This document shows positions 26,038 through 35,225 of a stretch of 64,000 bases of DNA, in pieces. The notes beneath the pieces are model-generated. The model did no database searches, was not told the origin of the DNA, and saw only the letters and a list, made by a program, of their open reading frames with translations. Both the position numbers and the translations under genes were made by a program. Source of the stretch: Pseudomonadota bacterium (GTDB taxonomy: Bacteria; Myxococcota_A; UBA9042; GCA-2863065); the NCBI GenBank assembly GCA_005776725.1, contig SXOO01000133.1, forward strand, positions 1 to 64,000, in the 5' to 3' direction. The stretch's first letter is position 1; each line of letters begins with the position of its first letter.

Positions 26038-26916
26038 GTGACTTTTTTCGCTCAGAGCTGGCCTCAAGCCTGCACCGCGTCGGCTCGCGGCCTCCTGGTG
26101 TGCTGGTTTCTCACCTCCTGCACTGCTGCCGGGGGCGACCTCGCGCCAGCGGACGACGCTGGGGGCGCGGGAGAAACCACCGGCGAGGGCCCTCCGGAGC
26201 GTTGCCTCGAGGCGATCCCGTCGCCGATCCTGGTCCCGGCGGGTCCGTTCACCATGGGGTGTGATTCCTTCGGGGAGGAGCTGCCCTGCTACAACGACGA
26301 GCAGCCGGCCCACCTCGTGACCTTGGACACCTTCCGCATCGACGCCACGGAGGTGACGGTGGGCTCTTATAGGGAGTGCGTGGCCGCTGGCGCGTGCAAG
26401 GAGCCGGCGGACGTGTCGAACGCGGACTGCAACTACCCCCACCCCCAGCGGGTTCACCGGCCGGTGAACTGCGTGACCTGGTCGGATGCCGTCGCCTTCT
26501 GCGCGTTTGCCGGGGGGAGGTTGCCCACCGAGGCGGAGTGGGAGAAGGCGGCGCGAGGGGACGACGAACGCATCTTCGCGTGGGGCAACGAGCCGCCTAC
26601 CTGCGACCACGCGAACTTCAGCGGCTGCAGCCCCAGCTCGATGGCGGTGGGATGCCACCCTGCTGGCCTCAGCGCCTATGGCGCTCACGACATGGCTGGC
26701 AACGTGGCCGAGTACGTGTCCGATTGGTTCGACAACACCTGGTACTCCCGCTCACCGGCCGACAACCCGGTAGGGCCTAAGAGCGGGGAGCATCGAGGCG
26801 CCCGCGGGGGGAGCTACTACGACTTCAACCACTTCCAGCGGGCCACGTTTCGCGGCGGCCACGACCCGAGCGATACGCCGTTCGACTACATCGGCTTTCG
26901 CTGCGCTTACGAGTAA
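26038..26916 (+). CDS. FGE/sulfatase-modifying-factor-like lipoprotein, catalytic Cys absent
   Basis: GTG at 26038 (or 26032) gives a lipoprotein signal (GLLVCWFLTSC). 292 residues. The rest is an FGE-sulfatase domain (PF03781): VPAGPFTMGC, DATEVTVGSYREC, CVTWSDAVAFCAFAGGRLPTEAEWEKAARG, SAYGAHDMAGNVAEYVSDW, RGGSYYDF and IGFRCAYE. True formylglycine-generating enzymes carry two catalytic Cys just after the RGGSY motif; here the segment is YDFNHFQRATF with none. It should therefore be a structural or binding member, not a sulfatase activator. It sits directly next to the 5' end of the large RNA candidate, divergently oriented. A paralogue lies at 45386-46246. Confidence 0.85.
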   Translation: MTFFAQSWPQACTASARGLLVCWFLTSCTAAGGDLAPADDAGGAGETTGEGPPERCLEAIPSPILVPAGPFTMGCDSFGEELPCYNDEQPAHLVTLDTFRIDATEVTVGSYRECVAAGACKEPADVSNADCNYPHPQRVHRPVNCVTWSDAVAFCAFAGGRLPTEAEWEKAARGDDERIFAWGNEPPTCDHANFSGCSPSSMAVGCHPAGLSAYGAHDMAGNVAEYVSDWFDNTWYSRSPADNPVGPKSGEHRGARGGSYYDFNHFQRATFRGGHDPSDTPFDYIGFRCAYE

Positions 26917-27010
26917 TGCCTGGGGAGCGACCCCAAGACCCCCAAGTAGGCTGGGCTGGGAGTCCGGCTGCTGCTGATGCCTAGCGGCGGGCGCGGTTCA
27001 GGAGCGCTCC

Positions 27011-28366
27011 CTACCGCAGCCACATCGCCTGCCACTTCCGATCCGTAATCTGTCCGCCGTACCCGTCGAGATAGCCGGGGGCTCCGCCGTACTGGGTGTG
27101 CGGCACCATCTGCATGTACCAGCACCCCGTGACGTCGCCCGTATCCACGTCGCTCGTGTAGCTGTAGCCCGTGTAGCGAGCGTGTAGGCCGTTGAACCCG
27201 CCGCAGGTGGTGGGGGCAGTGCCCCCGAGGAGCGTGTAGTCCGAGCCGTTCGTGGTTTGGGTGAACGGGTCGTGGCACTGCTTCCACACGGTTGCGTGGT
27301 CACGAGCGCCGCGCCAGTTGGCCGACCGCCCCACGGTGATTCGCCACGTCGAGCACCCCTGGGTGTCTGCGAAGGCGCTCCGGATCCCGAGCCGAGAGTA
27401 GTTGTCCCCCTCGGGCGAGAGCACGTTGTGGGTCTCCCAGTTCGCGGCACTGAAGAAGAAGGAGTGGAGGGCGCCCTCAACGCGGGTCCAGCCGCCGCCG
27501 TCGGTGGTCATGTCGCAGTAGAACGGCGCCGCCCCCCCGGGCCCCGTGGGGCCGTCCACGTCGAGCCAATACACCCCGTCGCCGGCCGAGTCTCCCGAAT
27601 CGAGGATGGCCTGGCAGCGCAGGCCAGGCCGAGTCGGTGTGCCAAGCGGGGCCTCGTTGACCAGCGGCACGAACGCCTCACCATCACAGACAAGGACCTG
27701 CTTCGATGCGGAGTTGAAGTAGACGTAGCCCGAGTTCGCGTCCGAGCAGGGGGCCGGGGCGGAGGCAGCCACTTCCAGGCGTAGGCCCTTGGTCCCTTTG
27801 GCGGCGAAGTCCACAGGGCCCGAGAGCGCGAGCGCTACAGCCGCCTGGACCGCGTCGATCGCCTGGGCGTCCGAGTATCCCGGCCCGTGAGCCGTGGGGT
27901 CGTTGATGTGCGTGTTCAGCGCCTGCGCGAGCGCGGCCACCTCTGCCGCCGACGCAGGGAGGACCGCCAGCGCGGTCACGGGGACGCAGCCCGTGCAGTC
28001 GAGCGACCGAGCGACCAGCGCCACCGGCGTGGCGTCGAGCCGCTGGCGTGGCAGCGGCGCCTCAGGGACCACCTGGACCTCGAGCCAGCGATGTCCACCG
28101 TGGAACGTTGACGCAGCCAGCGGGGTGAGCAGGCCCAGCTCGGCGGTGAACACCCCGTCGACCACCGAGATCGCAGGCGCGGCGGTGTGCGACTCCTCCC
28201 ACAAGCGGGCGCCGCCGGTCTCCGTGTCCCAGACGCTGAACACCACGCCGTAGGTGCCGTCAGGGGCGGGGACCCCCGCGGCGTTGGTGAGGCGCCCCTG
28301 GACCGCGAACGTGTCGGCGGCGCTTGCGACGACGGGTGCGAGGAGCAGAACGGCGAGTCTCAGCAT
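27011..28366 (-). CDS. secreted protein with fibrinogen-like C-terminal domain
   Basis: ATG at 28366 with GGAGGA upstream; an upstream in-frame ATG at 28387 lacks one. TATGGT at 28,400-28,405 is a likely -10. 451 residues with signal peptide LRLAVLLLAPVVASA. Residues about 20-110 form a beta-sandwich often found before repeat regions in exported proteins (FAVQGRLTNAAGVPAPDGTY). The middle part is helical and Ala-rich. The C-terminal 200 residues begin with a fibrinogen-domain start (GLRCQAILDSG, YWLDVDGP, FYCDMTTDGGGWTRVEG), which binds sugars or proteins in animals and is scattered in marine bacteria. Role: probably surface binding. Confidence 0.75.
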   Translation of the reverse strand: MLRLAVLLLAPVVASAADTFAVQGRLTNAAGVPAPDGTYGVVFSVWDTETGGARLWEESHTAAPAISVVDGVFTAELGLLTPLAASTFHGGHRWLEVQVVPEAPLPRQRLDATPVALVARSLDCTGCVPVTALAVLPASAAEVAALAQALNTHINDPTAHGPGYSDAQAIDAVQAAVALALSGPVDFAAKGTKGLRLEVAASAPAPCSDANSGYVYFNSASKQVLVCDGEAFVPLVNEAPLGTPTRPGLRCQAILDSGDSAGDGVYWLDVDGPTGPGGAAPFYCDMTTDGGGWTRVEGALHSFFFSAANWETHNVLSPEGDNYSRLGIRSAFADTQGCSTWRITVGRSANWRGARDHATVWKQCHDPFTQTTNGSDYTLLGGTAPTTCGGFNGLHARYTGYSYTSDVDTGDVTGCWYMQMVPHTQYGGAPGYLDGYGGQITDRKWQAMWLR

Positions 28367-28499
28367 GACGTCCTCCGGGCGGCGCATGAGGCCCGATCTA
28401 CCATAGGCGCCGTCGACCCGGCGAGGCGCGGGGGCGTGGGCTGGCGTGGTCGCTCGGCGGCGACCCAAGACAGCTGCGGCGGCGTCGCCGGACAGGTGC

Positions 28500-28505
28500 T
28501 AGGGT
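28500..28505 (+). promoter_or_regulatory. TAnnnT -10-like element (TAGGGT)
   Basis: TAGGGT ends 7 nt before the HrpB-like ATG (28513). No Shine-Dalgarno is visible between them, consistent with a leaderless transcript. Confidence 0.45.
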
Positions 28506-28512
28506 CCGCCGG

Positions 28513-30897
28513 ATGATCCGTCAGGTAGCGCTCCCCATCAGCCCCCTGCTCCCGCGTATCCTCGAGGAGGCGCGGCGTGGCCCGGTGGTGGTGTCTGCCG
28601 CCACGGGATCCGGCAAATCCACGTGCGTGCCCCCTCTCCTCACGGCGCTCGGTCGGGTCCTCGTGGTCGAGCCCCGCCGGGTGGCCTGTAGAGCGCTCGC
28701 TTCCCGGGTCGCGGAGCTCCGCGGCTGCCGCCCCGGCACCGACGTGGGCTGGATCGTGCGGGACGAGCGCAAAGCCGCGGACGACGCGGCGATCACCTTC
28801 GTGACCCCCGGCGTCGCGCTCCGCATTGTCCAGTCGGGCGACCTCGAGAGCTACGGAGCCATCGTCCTCGACGAGTTCCACGAGCGGGCCTTCGAGACGG
28901 ACCTGCTGCTGGCGTTGCTGCAGGAGCGAGAGAGGCGCGCCGCGCTCGTGGTGATGTCGGCCACCCTGGAGGGCGACCGCCTCGCGGGGCACCTGCGCGG
29001 TGTTCATCTCACCGGAGAGGGGCGCACCTTCCCGATCGAGCAGCGCTGGCTCCCTGGGGGCGTGACGCTCCCCACGAAGCGCGACCTCGAGGAGCGCCTC
29101 CTGGCCGCCCTCGAGGGTTGCGTCGACGATCCGGGCGACGTCCTCGTGTTCCTCCCGGGGAAGGCCGAGATCGCGCGCGCCGCCATGGCGCTAGCCAGGA
29201 GTCGGTGGGACGTCGCCACGCTCCACGGGGACATGGCTCTGAACGACCAGCGCGACGTGTTGTCTCCCCCCGCAGGCGCACGCCGCCGGCGCGTGGTGTT
29301 GGCCACGAACGTGGCGGAGACCAGCCTCACCATCCCGGGGGTGGGCGTGGTGATCGACAGCGGCCTCGTGCGCGGCATGATCTACCGCGCGGGCCGCGGT
29401 TATCTGAGCCTCCTGCCCATCGCTCGAGACGCCGCCGAGCAGCGCGCCGGGCGAGCCGGTCGAACCGGGCCGGGCGTGTGCATCCGGTTGTGGAGCCCCA
29501 CGGCGGAGCTGGCGGCGGTGACGCTCCCGGAGATCCACCGGGGCTCGCTCGTCTCTCTGACGCTGTCTGCGTTGGCGTGCAGCCCGAAGGGGATGGACCT
29601 CCCGTGGCTCGATCGCCCGCGCCCCCACGCGGTCGCGGCGGCCCTGGCCGAGCTCACCGCGCTGGGCTGCGTGCGTGACGGCGTGATCACCGAGGCGGGG
29701 CTCCGCCTCTTCGCGCTCCCGCTCGACGTGGGGCTCGCTCGGCTGCTCACGCAGGGGGCCGCCACGCCTGGGCTTGGCGAGCCTACGCTCCTGCTCGCCG
29801 CGGCGCTCAGCGCGGGGCGATCGCTGTTCCTGGCCGGGGGCCGCGGCGCCCCTGCCGACGATCTCCGGGCTTCCGGGTGCGACGCCGTCTCGCTCATCGA
29901 CGCCGTCCGGCTGGGCGAGGCCTCGCGACACGACCTGGACCCAAAGGCCCTGGGCGAGGCCCGAGCGGCGGCCGAGCGCTTCCGGCGGCTGGGTTTCGGC
30001 GACCCGACGTGGTCCGGTGTGGTCCCTCGGCGGCCCCTGGCCGAGCTGTTGATGCACGCGTGGCCGGGGTGCGCGCACGTGCGGCGCGACCAGAAGCGGC
30101 ACCGCTTCACCTGGGCCTCGGGCGGCACCGAGATGGAGCTCGAGCCCGAGAGCGCGGTGCGCGCCGCCGAGACCGAGGCCGTGGTGGTGCTGGACTCCCG
30201 GGCGGTCGCCGCCCAGGGGTCAGGCAGCGGGTTGCTCATCACGGCCGCCATGCCGGTGCCTATCGCGTGGCTGGCGTCTGCCGGGCTTGGCGAGGACCGG
30301 TTCGGCGAGCCGCGGTTCGAAGACGGCGCGCTGCGAGTCACGGTGTCGCGCGTTTATGCGGGGCGGGTGCTGGCCACCCGCGAAGAGGGGCCCACGGGGG
30401 ACGCCGCCCGGGTGGCCGTACGCGACCTGATCCTCACCAATCGGTGCTTCAAGGGGATCCTGCCGAAGCTGACGGAGGGCCACGAGCTGCTCGGTCTGGC
30501 GCTTCAGGTGGCCTATACGGATCGCAGCGCGGCGCCGGGCCAGGCGGCCCCGCCGGAGTCCCTGCCCGCGCTGCCCGAGTGGCTGCTCGACCGCCTGACG
30601 CGCCTCGGCCTCGAGTCGGGTGACGACCTCGCGCTGCTCGACGCCGCGGACCTCCTGCCGCCTCCTCCAGACGAAGAGGTGGCGAAGGTGATCCAGCGCA
30701 ACTACCCGCGGACGCTGAACATCGGCGACGCGAGGTACCAGATCGAGTACCGGCTGGCAGAGCGCTCCGCTGTCCTTCACCAGGTGGGGGGCACGCGGCG
30801 GGATCCGCCGCCCTCTAGCCACCTCCCGAGCCTCCCGGGGTTACGGTTGTTTTGGGAGCTCAAGAACCGGGTGCAGCAGATCGCCGGCCGCGGCTGA
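28513..30897 (+). CDS. hrpB: ATP-dependent helicase HrpB-type (DEAH-box)
   Basis: 794 residues, close to the usual length for HrpB (about 810). Walker A SAATGSGKST (28-37), motif Ia VVEPRRVACR, DEFH box at 120-123 (VLDEFHERAFETDLLL), SAT motif in VVMSATLEG, VLVFLPGKAEI, ATNVAETSLTIPGVGVVIDSG and motif VI EQRAGRAGRTGPGVCIRLW are all in place. The helicase C-terminal and HrpB_C regions follow, ending RLFWELKNRVQQIAGRG, typical of HrpB. Members unwind RNA or RNA-DNA in an ATP-dependent way; cellular role is poorly defined. Stand-alone gene, apparently leaderless. Confidence 0.93.
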   Translation: MIRQVALPISPLLPRILEEARRGPVVVSAATGSGKSTCVPPLLTALGRVLVVEPRRVACRALASRVAELRGCRPGTDVGWIVRDERKAADDAAITFVTPGVALRIVQSGDLESYGAIVLDEFHERAFETDLLLALLQERERRAALVVMSATLEGDRLAGHLRGVHLTGEGRTFPIEQRWLPGGVTLPTKRDLEERLLAALEGCVDDPGDVLVFLPGKAEIARAAMALARSRWDVATLHGDMALNDQRDVLSPPAGARRRRVVLATNVAETSLTIPGVGVVIDSGLVRGMIYRAGRGYLSLLPIARDAAEQRAGRAGRTGPGVCIRLWSPTAELAAVTLPEIHRGSLVSLTLSALACSPKGMDLPWLDRPRPHAVAAALAELTALGCVRDGVITEAGLRLFALPLDVGLARLLTQGAATPGLGEPTLLLAAALSAGRSLFLAGGRGAPADDLRASGCDAVSLIDAVRLGEASRHDLDPKALGEARAAAERFRRLGFGDPTWSGVVPRRPLAELLMHAWPGCAHVRRDQKRHRFTWASGGTEMELEPESAVRAAETEAVVVLDSRAVAAQGSGSGLLITAAMPVPIAWLASAGLGEDRFGEPRFEDGALRVTVSRVYAGRVLATREEGPTGDAARVAVRDLILTNRCFKGILPKLTEGHELLGLALQVAYTDRSAAPGQAAPPESLPALPEWLLDRLTRLGLESGDDLALLDAADLLPPPPDEEVAKVIQRNYPRTLNIGDARYQIEYRLAERSAVLHQVGGTRRDPPPSSHLPSLPGLRLFWELKNRVQQIAGRG

Positions 30898-30953
30898 TCG
30901 GGCACGCGCGCAGCAACAGCGGCCGACCAGCGAGTTGAGAGCGCGGCGGGCGC

Positions 30954-31631
30954 TTATCCGAGGTTTGCCTCGGCGAAGCGCCAGTCGATCAGCTTGTCGA
31001 GCACCGCGTTCACGTGGTCGGCGCGGCGGTTCGGGTAGTCGAGGTAGTTAGCGTGCTCCCCGTCGTCGATGGTGAGCAGCGGCTTGAGCCCCGCCGTGAG
31101 CGGGGTGTCGGCGTTGGCGGTGGTGACGATCTGGAGCGTCTCGCCCTTCTGGACCAGCCACGCCCACCCGGACCCGAAGTGCCCGACCGCAGCGGCGGCC
31201 AGGTCCGCTCGCGCCTTGTCGAAGCCACCCAGGTCGCGGTCGAGCAGGGCTGCCAGCCGCGCCGGGGGCTTTCCCCCACCTTTCGGGTGGAGCGACCGCC
31301 AGTAGAACGCGTGGTTCCAGGCCTGCGCCGCGTTGTTGAATAGAGCGCGGCGCTCCGGCACGCCGGCCGAGGCGGTGATGAGCGCCTCGAGCGTGGCGCC
31401 TTCGAGCTCCGTGTCGCGGACGAGGTCGCCGACCTTGTCGACGTAGGCCTTGTGGTGCTTCCCGTAGTGGAACGAGAGCGTGTTGGCCGAGATCACGGGC
31501 GCGAGGGCGTCGTCGGCCCACGGGAGCTTGGGCAGCTCCACGGGCGAGGCCGCCTTCGCGGCGCGGGGGAGAGCGGAGAGGGCCACGGCGCTGGTGGCGC
31601 CTGCGAGGAACACACGACGGGAGTGGGACAA
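30954..31631 (-). CDS. Fe/Mn superoxide dismutase, Tat-exported
   Basis: TTG at 31631 is chosen because AGGAGG lies 5 nt upstream and it gives a twin-arginine signal ([10 protein letters not shown], then a hydrophobic segment to PRAAKA). 225 residues. SOD signatures: [39 protein letters not shown] and the C-terminal [13 protein letters not shown]. Converts superoxide to oxygen and peroxide with Fe or Mn. The normally near-invariant DVWEHAYY metal-ligand motif is DDGEHANY here: the Asp and His ligands remain but the Trp is Gly, so activity or metal preference may be altered. Monocistronic, convergent with the helicase gene, likely acting outside the cytoplasm. Confidence 0.9.
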   Translation of the reverse strand: MSHSRRVFLAGATSAVALSALPRAAKAASPVELPKLPWADDALAPVISANTLSFHYGKHHKAYVDKVGDLVRDTELEGATLEALITASAGVPERRALFNNAAQAWNHAFYWRSLHPKGGGKPPARLAALLDRDLGGFDKARADLAAAAVGHFGSGWAWLVQKGETLQIVTTANADTPLTAGLKPLLTIDDGEHANYLDYPNRRADHVNAVLDKLIDWRFAEANLG

Positions 31632-31716
31632 GGAGCCTCCTGAGGCGCGGGAGTATTCCGGTCGCGTCAGCGGGTCGCAAGGCGCGTCACTGCGCAGTCG
31701 GGGCCAGGGGCTCCGC

Positions 31717-33231
31717 TCAGAAGCCGAGGACACGCTCGCGGAGGATCATGAGCGCGTCCTCCTCCGTGGTGGCGCCGCGGACGTCACCGACCGCGAAGGC
31801 CAGCTCGTGCATGGGGTTGATCCCGTTGGCCAGGAGCATCGCGGCCCGATGCTCGGTGGGCGTCGTGTAGTCCGTGGCCCTGAAGTCGGGGCCGATCGCG
31901 CCCACCACCCCGGCCCGACTTTCGTCGATGAAGCCCCCGAGGCCCACCACCACGTAGCCCCACGGCCAATGATCGGAGCCCGTGCCCTTGGGGTTGCGGA
32001 CGCTGCGCTCGGGTCGCGGGCCCCGCCCGAACTCGGTATTGAGCAAGACGAAGTGTCTGTCCAGGTCGAGCTTCCGAGGGTCGGCCTCGCCCGGCTCGTT
32101 GATCTGCGACGCGAGCTGCTTCAAGGAGTGAACGAGGTTCGTGCCCTGCCGCTCCACGTGGTCGGAGTGACTGTCGTAGCCGATTCCCTCTTCGTCGGTC
32201 CAAAGCCCCCCGTCGATCAGCTGGACGTGCCGCGCGGGCCACACGGGATCGGTGATCAGCCGCGTGGCCACGCGCATGCCGGTGCTCACCTCGTCCAGGA
32301 CCGGCACGGTGATCGGGGTGCTCGGGTTGAACGAGCAGGCCTGGACGAGCTCTGCGCCGAGCACGTCCGCCGGCAGCAGCTCGCCCAGCGCGTCGACCTG
32401 CGCCAGGACGCGCCGCGCGAACGCGAAGTCCTCGAGGCCCGGGCGACGAAGCGGCGCGCCGCTCGTTCCGAGGAGCCGGGCGCCCCGGCGGCGCGTGTAG
32501 TGGTCGACCAGCGCGTCCAGCTGGACGCGGTGCCCCCCAACAGCCGCGCGCGGGAGTCGGTCGAGCAGGTCGCTGCCGGGCAGACGGACGGCCAGCGGTC
32601 GGGCGGCCGCGGCGTGGAGGCCCACCGCGCCCGCGGCGTCTGTGTTGTTGCCGGCCAGCACGTTGAACGAGCTCATCATCAGCGTGTAGGCCAGGGGCAG
32701 CGGCCTCCCCGGATCGGCCAGGAACGCGTTGAAGTGCGTGCCCAGCGCCGCGGAGCGTGGGTTGCCCCGCGCGTGTCCGGTCATCGCGAGCGGGATGCCG
32801 GCTTCGTGCGGCTCGAACGGGTGCTGCATCACCCAGACGCGCATGCGCTTCAGCAGGTCTGGGCGATCGCGAAGCGGATAGACGAACGGCCCGAGGTTGA
32901 CGCGGGCCTGATTGGCGTCGAGGCCGAAGGGCTGGAGCAGCGGCCGCGGGTCCTTCACGCACCGGTCGAGCCACTGTTGCAGCGTGGGCTTCCCCTCCTT
33001 CTGGAAACACCAATAACCAGCGGGATCTCCGGTGGCTCCGTGCTCCTCCACCGCGTAGAAGCTCTCCCATGGGCCGAGGCCTCCCAGCAGGAAGACCTCG
33101 AACATCGACTCGGGGGTGGCCCCGAGCGGCAGCGCCGCAGCGCCCAGCCCGGACCGCCGTCGGGGAAGACTGGAGGCGGCGCAGCCGAACGCCGAGGCGG
33201 CGAGGCCCTGGAGCAGGCGCCGTCGGTTCAC
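31717..33231 (-). CDS. DUF1501 family protein
   Basis: 504 residues from GTG 33231, overlapping the upstream stop (GTGA). N-terminus [20 protein letters not shown] is Tat-like. DUF1501 hallmarks: [41 protein letters not shown] and [13 protein letters not shown], a family with an alkaline-phosphatase-like fold and usually found beside DUF1549/DUF1553 or DUF1800 cytochromes. Function of the family is unproven. It is the last gene of a four-gene operon in which a second DUF1501 gene (35222-36793) flanks the same cytochrome gene. Confidence 0.88.
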   Translation of the reverse strand: MNRRRLLQGLAASAFGCAASSLPRRRSGLGAAALPLGATPESMFEVFLLGGLGPWESFYAVEEHGATGDPAGYWCFQKEGKPTLQQWLDRCVKDPRPLLQPFGLDANQARVNLGPFVYPLRDRPDLLKRMRVWVMQHPFEPHEAGIPLAMTGHARGNPRSAALGTHFNAFLADPGRPLPLAYTLMMSSFNVLAGNNTDAAGAVGLHAAAARPLAVRLPGSDLLDRLPRAAVGGHRVQLDALVDHYTRRRGARLLGTSGAPLRRPGLEDFAFARRVLAQVDALGELLPADVLGAELVQACSFNPSTPITVPVLDEVSTGMRVATRLITDPVWPARHVQLIDGGLWTDEEGIGYDSHSDHVERQGTNLVHSLKQLASQINEPGEADPRKLDLDRHFVLLNTEFGRGPRPERSVRNPKGTGSDHWPWGYVVVGLGGFIDESRAGVVGAIGPDFRATDYTTPTEHRAAMLLANGINPMHELAFAVGDVRGATTEEDALMILRERVLGF

Positions 33232-35225
33232 GGCACGACCAGGCGATCACCGGTGCACGAAGCGCCCGGGATCGCCGCGGCGAGGCGAGCGCACAACGCG
33301 GCCGCGTCGGCGCCGGGTGGCACGAGGCCGTCCACCGGCGCGTCGGGGGGCGCGTCCGCGCTCACGCCCTCGAGCACGAACTGCGGTGACGCGAGGAGCG
33401 CCGAGCACACCCGCCGCAGCGGGGCCTCGAGGCCCGTCGTGGGCGTGGACAGGGGCACGCCGAGCAGCGACTCCATCAGCGCGCGTTCGTCCTGGTCCTG
33501 CAACGTAGGCTCGGCGATCAGGCGGTCCTTCAGCGCCACCACGGCGTGCTCGATGGGGCGCGTGCCAGCAGCCGCGACGAGCGCATCTACGAAGTCCGGC
33601 GCGTCGCCCTCAGGGTCTTCACACGCGCCGTAGCGGAACTCCCAGGCCAGGGTCTCTTGGAAGTTCGAGCCCCTGAACCCGGTCTCCCCGTCGCGGACGA
33701 ACGCCCCGAGGTCTCGCTGGAACGCGGCATCTTCGGGGAGCTGCACGCCCTCGGCCTCTTCGTCGGGGAAGAAGCTGCGCGGGGCGCTCCACTCGAGCGC
33801 TGTGGTGACGGCGGTGATCAGCACGCGCGCTGGGGCACGCCGCAGCAGCTCGCCCGCGCTGTTGTTCCGTTGCTCCGGGTCGTCGTGGTCGACCACCCAA
33901 GGGTCGAAGAGGGGCGACAGGTAGTAAGGCGTCGCGAGGCCGCAGCGGTCCGGCGTGCTCTGGTTGTAGTAGGGGTGGAGGACGATGGCCGAGAGCAGCG
34001 CTCGGAGGGAGTACCCGCTCTCCACGAACGTGCGCGAGAGGGCCGCCAGCACGTCGCGTTGGTACCGGTTGCGCGGGAGGCCGAACGGCATGGTCAACGG
34101 CGCGCCCATGACGCGCTCCCAGACGCGCTCCGACAGCCCCATGGCCAGCATCCACGCCAGGGCCTCCTCGCCGTCCACCTGGCCGCTCGCCGAGACCGTC
34201 ATGACCCGCCCCCGCAGCTTCGCGAAGGCGGCGCGCAAGAGCCCCTCGAGGTCCCAGATGCTCGCTCGCGGACCCCACTCGTGGACCAGCGCCCCGCTGC
34301 CCCCGAGGAAGTCTTCGGGCACGGCATCCCGGGCCACGAACTGCCCGCAGCCGGGCTCGAGGCCCCAGGGGCTCACGCCCTCGCCGTAGAGCCAGAACTC
34401 CGGGCCGTCTTCGTCCAGCGTCATGGCGAGGACGTCCTTGATCCGGAACAAGGTTGCGATGTCCGCCGCCGCGCGACCGATGCTGGCGCCGAAGACCGCG
34501 CGCTCCACCTGGCCCGGCACCTCCCACGTGCGGTCGAGCGCGGGGTCGGGGTCTCCCGTGACCGAGAACTCCGAGTTGTGGCACGTGAGGCACTCGAGGC
34601 GCCGGTTGAGGAGGCGGCCCACGAACAGGTCGGCGTAGGCCGTTCGCCAGGCCAGCTCGTCGTTGGGATCGTCGGCGTCGATGATCTCCGAGCCCAGCTG
34701 CGTGAAGACGTGGCCGCTGAGCACGGGCGCGAGATCGTCGAGCACCAGCGCCGAGCGCACGAGGTCGGTCATGTTCCACGGGGCGTCGAAGGGCAGGCCG
34801 TCGGGCGCGTTGTCGCGGACGTGCCGCGCGAGCGCGTCGGTCTCGGCGCCCGCGAGCTGCGGGGGGCCGAAGCACTCCTCGTTGGCCCGTGAGCCCGCTC
34901 GGTTGATGAACAGCAGGTCTCGCAGCTCCTGCTCCCAGTGGGTCCGAGTGGCGTCTGCCTCGAGCAAGGCGGCGACGAGCCCAGCGCGGCCGCGCTCGGA
35001 CACGACGCGGGCGAGGACGTCGACCTCGCGGACCCCCAGGACGCGGCGCCCGAAGAGGTCGAAGACCACGCGGCGCACGAAAGCGCGATCTCCGGCGTCG
35101 CAGACCACGCCCGACTCCGCCATGCCGAACGTCGGGTCGATCGGCGGGTTGACCGGCTGAGGCTGGACGGTCTCGGCGCACGCGACCAGCCACATGAGCC
35201 CAAGGAGCGGCGCGCGGCCTCTCAT
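33228..35225 (-). CDS. DUF1549/DUF1585-like lipoprotein with CxxCH
   Basis: 665 residues from ATG 35225 (ATGA overlap upstream, GTGA downstream). Lipobox in LLGLMWLVAC. The N-terminal part (RAFVRRVVFDLFGRRVL ... HWEQELRDLLFINR) and C-terminal part (TFVESGYSLRALLSAIVLHPYYNQS) match the DUF1549/DUF1588/DUF1585 architecture seen next to DUF1501 genes. One c-type haem site CLTCHNSEF is present in the middle. Probably a periplasm- or surface-anchored redox or hydrolytic complex with the two DUF1501 proteins; biochemical role unknown. Confidence 0.8.
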   Translation of the reverse strand: MRGRAPLLGLMWLVACAETVQPQPVNPPIDPTFGMAESGVVCDAGDRAFVRRVVFDLFGRRVLGVREVDVLARVVSERGRAGLVAALLEADATRTHWEQELRDLLFINRAGSRANEECFGPPQLAGAETDALARHVRDNAPDGLPFDAPWNMTDLVRSALVLDDLAPVLSGHVFTQLGSEIIDADDPNDELAWRTAYADLFVGRLLNRRLECLTCHNSEFSVTGDPDPALDRTWEVPGQVERAVFGASIGRAAADIATLFRIKDVLAMTLDEDGPEFWLYGEGVSPWGLEPGCGQFVARDAVPEDFLGGSGALVHEWGPRASIWDLEGLLRAAFAKLRGRVMTVSASGQVDGEEALAWMLAMGLSERVWERVMGAPLTMPFGLPRNRYQRDVLAALSRTFVESGYSLRALLSAIVLHPYYNQSTPDRCGLATPYYLSPLFDPWVVDHDDPEQRNNSAGELLRRAPARVLITAVTTALEWSAPRSFFPDEEAEGVQLPEDAAFQRDLGAFVRDGETGFRGSNFQETLAWEFRYGACEDPEGDAPDFVDALVAAAGTRPIEHAVVALKDRLIAEPTLQDQDERALMESLLGVPLSTPTTGLEAPLRRVCSALLASPQFVLEGVSADAPPDAPVDGLVPPGADAAALCARLAAAIPGASCTGDRLVVP

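Noticed and set aside
31480-33633. Long plus-strand open frame opposite the SOD and DUF1501 genes
   Set aside because: Antisense shadow of well-supported genes in high-GC DNA; Arg/Glu/Val-rich with no motifs.
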